From positions 77,013,720 through 77,077,719 of the forward strand of contig OX465283.1 of the NCBI GenBank assembly GCA_949987705.1: 64,000 bases of DNA. Reading direction: 5' to 3'. The notes beneath the pieces were generated by a model. That model saw nothing but the letters and a program-made list of their open reading frames with translations, was not told the DNA's origin and made no database searches. Below, in pieces: positions 1 through 8,687 of this stretch; position 1 is the first letter of the stretch; each line of letters opens with the position of its first letter. The DNA comes from Thereva unica (Eukaryota > Arthropoda > Insecta > Diptera > Therevidae). Position numbers and translations under genes: made by a program.

Positions 1-369
1 ACATATTTAGTTCTTTAAAATTTTTTATTTTCTCTGAGATAAACAATGCTATTTTGAATGATAACTTCAACAAAAACCGTTCAATAATTTTTATTAACCG
101 AAAATTTTAATGACATAACCGAAAAAGTCAATACAATTACCACAAAATTTTTAAGGCGCCATCTGTTGCAAAAAAAATCATAATTACACTAATCATTTAC
201 TCCAATATATGAGCTGTGGTAGTTGGTACTACACCAAACTACTCTGGTGTAGGTACACCAGGAAAATGAAACACGCATTTTATTGTTCGACTAAAGCCGC
301 GTTTACATCCCAAAGTCAACGAGAAAGTGCACCTTGAAGCTCTGTCATCGTACAGCATTTTGTATGCTT
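1..369. other. AT-rich sequence without a recognisable gene
   Basis: No coding similarity is visible. A stretch at about 293-341 closely matches 57404-57445, next to the Helitron remnant near the far end of the window, so at least part of this segment is repetitive. The motif GCGCCATCTGTTG at about 156-168 recurs, slightly changed, near 63115. Confidence 0.5.
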
Positions 370-955
370 TTTTCTCTATTGCACGAAAGCGTGGGGCTCC
401 TTACCTATTTTCTTATTTTATTAACATTGGAACTTTTCGTTAGCGCCCCACGCTTTTTTACATTTCGAAACGTAGGTTGTTCCCATATACTGGCTGGAGC
501 AATAAAAATTTTACAATTATTTTTTACTTTTTAGTTCATTTTAAATTAAAAGCGTATTTTTTGGTTTTTTTAAACTATATATCTTATTTTCTACTTTTTA
601 GTCTATTATATGGCTTCTACCATTTTCTTGTCACCACCATGTTAGATTTAAAATGGTGTCACACAGATTACTGTTCTATACTCGTCATACACTTTCATTT
701 CATGTCCATACCGAGCGCGTTCGGTGGGACCTCATAGTCTACATCATTAAATGAACCCTAGCTATTTATGCTACTTGGCTCAATCATTAGACTCCTTCAT
801 ACACTTCGCTATTTGGTGTTGGCCGCTATTTTGAATTTAGAATTACGCTACGCAGCTAATTGTATTGTAGTTGGCATACCCATCCATTTGATACCCATGT
901 CGGGGGGTCGGCGAACACAATTGCAAAATTCAGCCGCCATCCTGGACCCGTCATC
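370..955 (+). repeat. Dispersed repeat, copy 1 of the GGAATGACG-core family
   Basis: This stretch aligns by eye with about 4310-4975. Shared landmarks in order are a CTTTTCGTTAGCGC segment, a segment on a Cxxxxxx-GGAGCAATAAAA, an AAAAGCGTATTTTTT-like segment and a block built on CATTTTGAATTT plus CAGCTAATTG plus CATTTGATACCCATG. The last block also occurs as diverged tandem units in copy 2 and in the spacer of the big palindrome. It has no coding capacity. It looks like a non-coding mobile or satellite-like repeat, but I cannot assign a superfamily. Confidence 0.55.
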
Positions 956-1080
956 TTGATTTTTTTACAAAATAGTCAGATTGCATTGTCATCCAAACTA
1001 AACGTGTGTGCAAAATTTCAGCTCAATCGGAAACCGGGAAGTGGGTCAAATTTAACTTACAAGATTTTATTACATAGTTA
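955..1080 (+). repeat. Short repeat shared with the 56.15-kb LINE junction
   Basis: The segment around 960-1005 (ACAAAAT.GTCAGATTGCATTG.CATCCAAACT.AACGTG) is matched at 56150-56196, immediately before the plus-strand LINE piece there. The continuation here (TCAATCGGAAACCGGGAAG) is not present at 56 kb, so the two copies share only a short core. No gene is seen. Confidence 0.4.
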
Positions 1081-1175
1081 CAAGTGAAGCTAATAAAAGC
1101 GTATTAATGAGTGCGTTCAGTTAGTATCACAATGTAACATAATGTGACTAATGTAACACAAAGTCGTTCAGTTAA

Positions 1176-2705
1176 GGGCCTAATACACTCAATCGAGCAA
1201 TTATAGGGTATCGCGCGCCCGCGAATATTAAGAAAACTATCCAACCAAATGAAATAATTTAAATAAGGTATTTTTAAGAAAACATAAATCTAGCTATTCA
1301 TGGTGGAAAATTGTAATATTTTTTATTAGTATATTAGTTATAATGGTTCAAAGTTCCGTACCTGCGCCCGGAAAATACTCCTATTTAGGTGGAAAAATTT
1401 TAAAATTTTTTTAATGTACGATAAACTTAAATCGATTATCTAGCTATTCATGGTGGAAAATTTTTGAATTTTAGCCTTCTTTCATGAGTAAATTATGTTT
1501 TAAAAATTGTCCACAAAATTTAAGAACGAAAATTCCCTAAAATTCTTCAGTTTTAATACATCAAATTTCCGCTCCAAGCAAATCTCTGCGCTAGTTGTAT
1601 TCTGTATAAAGCATTTGCGTAATCATACACGAGATGCGTTTGTATAAGTGAGAGCTTCTGCTTCGGCTTTTGCAGGGGAAATTTCAAACATTTTTTGTTG
1701 CAGGCATGGATGGTGATCGTATTTTCGGGAAAAAACAAAATCTGAGGAAAAATCGGTTTGTTTGGCAAGAATTTTAATGACTTGCTTGATGGTGATTTCC
1801 TTGATTTGAGAATATAGGGATTCTTGCCCGGTGGTCAGGTAGTGATCAATCGGTGTTTATTATCTTGGCTTTATGAAAAACCCAAGAAAATATTTTAATG
1901 GCAAATACTACCGTCATGTAATAATTAAGTTTTATGACATCCTTGTTTTTCGTTATTGTCTTTTTAGCCGTAACAACTTCCCGGAACTAGATTCGCAAAA
2001 AAGGTGTATCCCTTGCACAGGTATTTTACAACATGAGTGTAGATAAATTTTGCGTAAATTCATTTTTTATGGTTTTTATTATTTTTGTATGTAAATATGG
2101 GCTTTGCTGGACCTCTGGGTTAATTTGGTAGGAGGTCCGGAAATTCGGAAAGTCGGGGGTGTTTTTCAGATTTTTTAGTAAAGGGGGTGGGAGCCAAACA
2201 AAAAAAACTAGTATCTAGCACTTGCTAAATTTCAAATCAGCAAAAGCAGCGATATCAAAATTTCACATGAATGAAAAATTTAAATATCAAACAAAAAAGA
2301 TCTATTCTCATATCCCATGACAGGAACAAGTTCGTAGAGTGCATTACTGCGACATTCAATTTCCATTCATAATTATCTAACACTGGCTTCAATTTCTAGC
2401 CGGCGACACCGCAGAAGAGATTTCTTGAAAATCGCCAGAAAATTTACCTCGGGCACGCACTCATAAAGTAAAGCCCAACAAGACATACGAATGCAGCCGA
2501 ACCCCTTTTTGTGCAAAGATTTCCCCTCCGGCGGCCGTGTTGTGCACTGCAAGCAGTGCACAACAGGTAATTTTGACTGTGTTAGGATGTTTTTGAGATT
2601 GGGTTAGTTTAATTTTGTGACTGTATTTTTTTTTAAGCTTCCCTTAATATTTTGTTGTTGGAACTGAATTTCATGTTGGACTTCGTCGCTGAGTGTATTA
2701 GGGCC
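1176..2705. mobile_element. TTAA-flanked non-autonomous insert (piggyBac-type, tentative)
   Basis: TTAA occurs at 1172-1175 and at 2706-2709. Just inside are near-matching inverted ends: GGGCCTAATACACTCA on the left, and GGCCCTAATACACTCA on the complement of the right end (one mismatch in 16). Removing the insert restores a CGTTCAGTTAAG sequence that resembles the subterminal motif near 3788, so the host element was whole before. Inside, a 25-bp direct repeat (core TAGCTATTCATGG) is present at 1288-1312 and 1438-1462. No transposase is seen. TTAA duplication is the hallmark of piggyBac, but the TIR is not one I recognise. Confidence 0.5.
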
Positions 2706-2966
2706 TTAAGGTTCTATGTAAAACATTTTTGACGTTTATAGCACAAAAATTCGTTCAGTTAACGACGATGTTATGTCGTTTATGTAACATAAACCGATGA
2801 AGCTATTTTGCTTCTCCAAATGTTGCATAATGACAGTTGACAGTTGGTCGTTAACGGTTACGATGTTTTTGAATTTAAACGAACTAAAAAATTTGTTAGT
2901 CGTAAACGGTAAGTACAAAATAAATAAAAATGACTGGTTCCTTGCACATTGGATAGCAGCAAAATT

Positions 2967-3538
2967 ATGGACGACGACAACAATATATTTTGTCAAAATA
3001 CAGATGGTATTTACATATAATAATATAGAAAAAAATTTGATTTAACAATTTTTTTTGTAGGTACCTTTGTTTATGCAACGAGCGGCTGTCGTCTTTCGCG
3101 CGATTTCTTAGAAATTAGCGATAATCCGTAAGTATATGCATACAGTTAAATGTTTTTATATTTTACCTAAGGAGTGTTCGTTCACTGTATGTAATAATTA
3201 TAATGCAACTTTTACAGGATATGTAGGGAATTACTAGGAATTGGAGACGAGGCTCCAACGGAAAAAAATGAATTAAATCAATCTGCGGAACAAAGTAATT
3301 TTTCAATTCGAAACAAATTATTATTTATTTCATTTCCTTTATTGTAGAGGCGAAGTGGTTGAGACCCAATATTTTGGCGGTAATTGCCGCCTACAAAGCA
3401 ATGAAAAATCTTTTTGAGGCTTCTGCTCTCAGGGCGGAAAATGTATGGGAACAGATAGAAGGCGTTTTAAAGAAGCAAAATTTTAATTTTACTGCAACCC
3501 AATGCAGGAATAAGTTTTCCGCCCTGAAGGTGCTGTAA
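2967..3538 (+). CDS. Spliced Myb/SANT-like DNA-binding protein of a transposon
   Basis: Four exons can be joined in frame by GT...AG introns: 2967-3006, 3061-3127, 3218-3294 and 3348-3538, with the TAA stop at 3536-3538. The product is about 124 residues. It begins MDDDNNIFCQNTD and has a polar middle. The C-terminal 60 residues are a trihelix/Myb-SANT-like domain: W at the start (KWLRPN), an ILAVIAAY helix, VWEQIEGVL as the second helix, and TATQCRNKFSALKVL as the recognition helix with the usual Q-C-(R/N)-K. In Harbinger elements this protein helps bring the transposase to DNA. Introns are 54-90 bp, and every junction keeps the reading frame without a stop, which argues the gene was functional recently. 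The protein ends right after the SANT fold, so a longer original C-terminus may be lost. Expression is unknown. Confidence 0.65.
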
Positions 3539-4259
3539 TTTTAGTTTAATGTATTTATAGCATAATTATAGTAGTATAGTTATAGTAATATAATTGTTTT
3601 ATTTTAAATAAAATGTTTAAATATTAAAATATTTTATTATTAAAAAAACAAAAATTATTTATTTGCAATTATGATGCGACTTTACATTAAAGTGGATGTT
3701 ATCTGCTGCCTTAACATTTCTCCAGTTGCACAAGATGAGTTGAAATGACAATTGGGAACTTGACATTTGCGACATAATTTAACACAAAGCGTTCAGTTAA
3801 GTTTTGCTAGATAATGCAACATTCTACCATTCTCTTTCCTTTTGACAGATTTTACACCATGTTACATTGTGCTACTAAACGCTGAACGCACTCAGTAATC
3901 ATAAACCCATAGCAATTACGTACAGCAACTGTCAACTTCCTCGTGCTTCCTCGTGAAAAAACTAAATCGCACTGCAATACCGACCTTTCCAATAATTTAG
4001 TTTAGCCGCAATTTAGTCAGTATTCGCACAGGTCCATAATAAGAAAAAGATAAATCTGCGGAAATTGATTTTGGATTCTTGAAAAAATTTAGAGTATGTT
4101 ACAACTTATTGTGTATTACATGCACAACAGACGCCTAGCCAAACAAATTCAGAATCATCCGCAATGATTTTGCTATGCAGGGGGATTAGACGCCCTATGG
4201 AGAACTTCGCTCATGGCGCCCTCCTCCGCTCCTAATTGTTTTTCCCAAAAAAGCGCCCA

Positions 4260-4974
4260 AAAATAATCAATTTTGCAAATTTGGCACCGTGCAGCCCAAA
4301 AATGCACAATTTGGTGCCTACTTTACCTATCTTATTTCATTAACACTGTAACTTTTCGTTAGCGCTCTACGTTTTTTTTACACTTCGAAAGGTAATTTGT
4401 TCGCATATGCTGGTTGGAGCAATAAAAACTAAAAACTAAAAGCGTAGTTTTTTAGTTCTTTTTTAACCACATTTTTCTTTCATATTTTTAATTTATTATA
4501 TATGTCTTCAGCCATTTTGCGGTTAACGCCATACCTGAATCAAAACGATGTCATATGGTTTACTTTGTTTCTCAATGTTACCAAGATCGAAGTAAGGAAA
4601 AAGGTTTACCGCCATTTTGTGCTGGCCGCTACATTGAATTTGGAATGACGGGGCACAGTATTCTACTTGTCACACCCTTCCATTTGATAACCATGCCGAG
4701 AGCGTTGTAAAGAAAAAGGTGATCTCGCGTTTTTTGTTGGCGGCCATTTTGTGTTTGCCACCATTTTGAATTTGGAATGACGCCAGACAGCTAATTGTTG
4801 TCAACTTGTTATACCCTTTCATTTGACATTTTTCTTTACAAGCCACTTGATCGATATGGGTGATCAAGTGGCTTGTAAAGAAAAACGTAAACCACCATTT
4901 TTATCTTGGCCGCCATTTTTAATTTGGAATGACGCTACACAGCTAATAGAATTCTGTTTGTCGCTACACAGCTA
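4260..4974 (+). repeat. Dispersed repeat, copy 2, with three tandem units of about 130 bp
   Basis: This matches the repeat at 370-955 over its first 300 bases. From about 4597 it becomes a diverged tandem array with units starting near 4597, 4715 and 4868. Each unit runs through a GCCATTTT block, TTGAATTTGGAATGACG, CAGCTAAT, a CCCTTTCATTTGATA-like block and CTTGTAAAGAAAAA. Positions 4842-4880 contain a self-complementary CACTTGATCxxxxGATCAAGTG hairpin. The third unit is also present, inverted, at 8543-8630. It is non-coding. Confidence 0.55.
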
Positions 4975-5317
4975 GTCAGAATTCAGTTCTATTCTCCTCA
5001 ACATAGGATATAGAACATGTTCTGAGATTAAGGAGAATCATGACATTGAGCTGATGGCTGATTTTTGAAAGTTCATAATAGAGACGGAAATTATGGTGAG
5101 AGCGACATTTATGACTATATATGCAAAATATCAACTCAACTAAGTAGACTCAGCTCAGTAATAACGCAAACGTTGTAATACCTACGTGCGAAACATCGAG
5201 AATGGTTTATAACGAAGCGTTACAGTGATTTGTTAACCTTGCATTAATATGTATATTAGGCACATTTTTGTATTGCCAGAGCCGGGCTGGCGGTACGACC
5301 ACACAGTGTGTGGTCCA

Positions 5318-5946
5318 CACTACAAACCCCAGAGAATTTTTCCGTGTGAATTTAACACACTACACACTTCATAAGCATGTAAATTCCGTTAATCGTGTTA
5401 AAATATTCCATTTTAGGAATAAACCGTGTTAAAATAATGCGGATAAAAAGCCGTACGTGTAAAAATCACACACATTCATAATATCATATATTTTAATATT
5501 TTAATATAATATATTAAAATATTTTTTACACGATAAAGAAATTGCAACGTTTCATCGTTTTACGTCTTAATCGTGAGAAAATTAAACGTTATGTATCATT
5601 TCATACACTTCACTTCCCAGCGGGAAATGGATTGCTCCAACAGCCATCTTTGAGCACTCCAAAAGGAGCTTACAGCCCTCTCGTTCCCATACCAGTTCCA
5701 TATACTTTTTAACTACAGTCAGTCAGTAATAGAACGCCGGCGAAAGAAGACATTATTGCAAAAAGATGCTAAAAAAGCTTTACTCACAAAAGCTTCATAG
5801 TAATACATAGTGTATTAAACGTATTAAGTCTCTTAAATTTACACACTTTTCGCGTGTTAAATTAACACATTTTAAACGCATAAAAAGTGACTACACGATT
5901 TTACACGCTACATGCGCGTTAAAATCACACACTTGGGTTTGCAGTG
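5318..5946 (+). mobile_element. MITE-like block rich in TTAACAC / GTGTTAA motifs (left arm)
   Basis: The block is bounded by CACTACAAACCC at 5318 and GGGTTTGCAGTG at 5946, a 12-bp inverted pair with one mismatch. The interior is full of short motifs such as CGTGTTAAAAT, TTTAACACAC and CACACATTC on both strands. No clean TSD is visible. The same block is present inverted at 10371-10954, shorter by about 45 bp. It was therefore already in the arm before the arms were duplicated. Confidence 0.5.
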
Positions 5947-6870
5947 CAGCTGCTAAAACATGAAAGGGCGAAACACGAAAATGGGAAGTAGCAAAGGCCT
6001 TTTTCTGGATCATATCAATAGTGATGTCTTACAATGCTGCCAATGTTCCCCTCACGTTGAATTGTATTTATTCGATTTTGCCAATGTGGGTGCCAATTTT
6101 GCAAAATAGATGTCTTTTTCTACAACTTTTTTGGGAAAAAATGTAGAAATCGCACATAATACAATTTTTTTTTCGATGGGTGGCGATCAAACTCGAATTT
6201 TAAAAAAAGTTGTAGTTAACATATTATTTATAGGTAACTAAATTTCAACCTCGCTCTGTCGTCTCTCGTCGGCTTATGCCTAAATACATCGCCCCCGAAA
6301 ACGGGTGTTAGCACCGTCTTCAAAAGTGATTCTTCTTTCTAGATCCATTCTAATTGGATTAATGTTGTAAAGAATTACAAACAGTTATTTCATCCTTTTT
6401 TGTGCATCACGGGAGTGATTTTTTCCGGAAGTCGGTTTTTAAATATTTATTTTATTTCACTCATAGTAATTAAATATAACTCTCTAAAAGGCTTTGCAGC
6501 TCATTGGATTGTTTCCTCTGCGACCGTGTTAAAAATATTATGTTTGCCTGTTGTAAAAAGTTTCGAGTTTTCGACGAAACTTTGCGCTTGCAATTTGTAC
6601 AGGATCACTTTGTCTTTCAACTTTGCGTTCGAGATGTAAACTCCCCTTTAAATGCTTGTGGTTTTAAAAGTGTCGTTAATCTTCTCAACGTCATAGTCGA
6701 ATTCAGTTACTGGTATGTCAAAAAACGAGTTGTGGCGCCAATTAACCGAAATATTAAATTTAAATTGACCGCCGATAAGAAATTCTAATTGATGGCAATT
6801 GGTATCTTCTACCTTATCTTTTCTTCTCTATATATAAAACAGTAACTGACTGATAGGAAACGTACAGCCC

Positions 6871-7205
6871 AAACCGCTGCATCTCAAGACTAAAATTTTG
6901 ACAGTGCATTCCTATAATGACGTGGACATCCACTAAGTATCGATTTTTCGAAATTCACCCCCTAAGGGGGTGAAATGGGGTTGACTCAAACCGCTGGACC
7001 TAAAGAGCTGAAACTTTTACGGTGCATCGGTATAATATCGTGGACATTCATTATGCAGCGATTTTTCGAAATTCATCCCCTAAGTGGGTGCAATGGGGTT
7101 GAGCAGATTCTAAAGGGAATTGTTTTTTTAGTCATATTTTCTTCAAACTTGGTAACTTGGTGTTTCAGGATTTTTCAAGATTCATCCCCCTGAAATGAGG
7201 TTGAA
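6871..7205 (+). repeat. Degenerate 117-bp tandem repeat in left arm
   Basis: Two units begin with AAACCGCTG at 6871 and 6988. Each continues through a TGCAT..GTATAAT-like stretch, CGTGGACAT, CGATTTTTCGAAATTCA and CCCCTAAG.GGGTG.AATGGGG. A third, weaker unit runs to about 7205. The flanking words TAACTGACTGA occur at 6843 and 7259. Repeats of this style are widespread in insect genomes, but I cannot place the family. The mirror copy lies at about 9112-9446. Confidence 0.5.
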
Positions 7206-7844
7206 TAGGTTGTAAGGCGAATTTTTTTCTTTACTTTTTTTTTCAATTGTATAAATAGTAACTGACTGACAGATAACGCACATACAACATAAACAAAGAA
7301 ACACATGTTTTAGCATTTCTCGCAATTCAAAATTTGTGAAACTCGAAATGGTAGCACCGCGCCACAACTTCATTGAGTTTATTTAGGATTCGTTTTTGGT
7401 TGCTTCATAATTTCTTGTTACTCACGTAAATGGGCGAACAGATTTAACGGACGTTTGTTAAGTGACAGTTAAATTTTGGCAGATTTTTTTTTTCTTCATT
7501 ATATCTTTTTCCAACCGCGGACAGTGCACATAAACTCTTTATTTATTTAAAGTCGTTGCAAGGCACGCAGGTTCTATGCTAGTATATTATCAAAAGGGAA
7601 ATCTTTTTTTTTTGTAGAGGCATGGATACCACCCCAACAGGTGGAAGAAAGTTTCCGTTTTTCAAAATTTTAACTAGTTTTTTTTTTTAATTAATTAGTA
7701 CGATTTTTCAACATTTTTTTCTTTCTACTCGTACACCTTTTGCAACTTGATTTTGACCCACTTTCATGTAACTATCAACCCCAATGCCTTTATGCATTGT
7801 TCACGTGACAATGCATTATGACATTTTTGTAAAAAAAATCAAGA

Positions 7845-8120
7845 AGGCGACTCCAAAATGGCGGCCGATTTTTACAATTGTGCTCCCCGATCCCCCGTCA
7901 TGGGTATCAAAAGAAAGGGTATGATAAATAGAATACAATTAGCTGTCTGCAATTAGCTGAATGGCGGATTACCTTTTTCTTTAGAAGCCACTCGGTATGG
8001 GTAGCAAATGAAAGGGTATATCAAGTATAATACTATTAGCTGTGTGGCGGCATTCCAAATTCAAATAGCGGCAAATACAAAATGGCATACAACACAAAAT
8101 GGGGAACCACCTTTTTCTTT
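7845..8120 (-). repeat. Tandem GGAATGACG-core units inside the palindrome spacer
   Basis: Read on the minus strand, this gives two to three diverged units of the array at 4597-4974: an AAAGAAAAAGGT start, GCCATTTTGT, a GAATTTGGAATG.CG core, CACAGCTAATAG and CCCTTTCATTTGCTACCCATA. The orientation is opposite to the 4.6-kb array. Confidence 0.5.
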
Positions 8121-8129
8121 ACAATGCAC

Positions 8130-8520
8130 TCAGCATGGATACCCGGCGGCGCCACGGTCCTTCGCCTTTCCCACCTAACTTTCCTTCTTTCTTGTTTCCT
8201 CTTTACATTCCTGATTCCCCTGTCATAGCCTTCCTTAGTCCCTCCCCGCTCCACCAAGCGCATGCCATCGGTTGGTTGATGAGATTCAACTCGTTTCAGG
8301 AGGCATAACACTCTAGCGAGTTGTTCTCGACGCCTCGATGTCGTGAAATGGTTGTGAATAGGTGGAATAAAATATCGCGGCTAGGTTGTGACAGTTACTT
8401 CCTTCTCTTCTCTCTATCTTCCGGCTAGAGCTGCTGTTCGACATTCACTCTATATGAAAAAATAGATTGTCGACAGTACAAAGGGACTTTCCCTAAGCCT
8501 CTAGTCTGTCACAAAAAAAA
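8130..8520 (+). repeat. Dispersed repeat S, copy 1
   Basis: This is colinear with 51985-52263 plus 52632-52765. Shared landmarks are CGCCTTTCCCA, TTTACATTCCTGATTCC, a CATGxCATCGGTT block, CGAGTTGTT, AAAATATCGCGG and, after the place where the other copy carries a MITE, CTAGAGCTGCTGTTCGA and GACAGTACAAAGGG. It ends in CCTCTAGTCTxTxACA followed by an A-run. It is non-coding. An inverted partial duplicate of its first 60 bases lies at 8641-8700. Confidence 0.6.
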
Positions 8521-8687
8521 TGAAAGGATGTGACAAACAGAAGAACAGCTGTGTAGCGTCATTCCAAATTAAAAATGGCGGCCAAGAATGGTGGTTTACA
8601 TTTTTCTTTACAAGCCACTTGATCACCCATATCGATCAAGAAAGAAGGAAAGTTAGGTGGGAAAGGGGAAGGACCGTGGCACCGCCG

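Larger units (their letters stand above)
1108..3894 (+). mobile_element. Harbinger-like DNA transposon carrying a Myb/SANT gene, no transposase seen
   Basis: Ends are inverted repeats: TGAGTGCGTTCAG at 1108-1120 and its complement at 3882-3894. After a 2-base offset, similarity continues through TTAGTA.CACAATGTAACAT, giving TIRs of about 40 bp. Subterminal CGTTCAGTTA motifs recur at about 1115, 1165, 2752 and 3788. Flanks are TAA on the left and G-TAA on the right, compatible with a 3-bp TWA-type target duplication with a one-base slip. The only gene is a spliced Myb/SANT-like ORF at 2967-3538. Autonomous PIF/Harbinger elements typically encode such a protein plus a DDE transposase, and the transposase is missing here. 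A second, TTAA-flanked element sits inside at 1176-2705. The superfamily call is an inference from gene content and TSD. Confidence 0.65.
4975..7630 (+). repeat. Left arm of a giant inverted repeat
   Basis: The whole interval recurs as the reverse complement at 8688-11310. Left position x pairs with about 16317-x for the inner 1.9 kb, and with about 16285-x outside a 32-bp indel near 5735. The inner part looks close to identical (four ORFs of 62-94 codons are repeated residue for residue). The outer part near 5000-5700 differs at a few per cent. The arm contains a 629-bp MITE-like block, a CCCAGCGGGAAA motif, a short tandem repeat and no recognisable protein domain. It could be a foldback-type transposon arm or an inverted segmental duplication. 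Confidence 0.85.
7631..8687. other. Spacer between the palindrome arms
   Basis: This interval holds three things. At about 7845-8120 there is a minus-strand tandem stretch of the GGAATGACG-core family. At about 8130-8520 there is a copy of the repeat also seen at 51985-52760. At 8543-8640 there is an inverted copy of the unit at 4861-4953, followed by an inverted partial copy of 8136-8196. Both arm-spacer junctions fall at the word CATGGATACC. No protein-coding gene is seen. Confidence 0.6.

Noticed and set aside
1553..1768. 71-codon minus-strand ORF inside the TTAA-flanked insert, as a candidate transposase remnant
   Set aside because: No DDE-type or zinc-finger pattern; low-complexity K/Q/P-rich sequence typical of AT-rich non-coding DNA.
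6400..7373. Four ORFs of 62-94 codons present identically in both palindrome arms
   Set aside because: Identity follows from the inverted duplication of the DNA, not from protein-level conservation; no domain is visible and several overlap in different frames.
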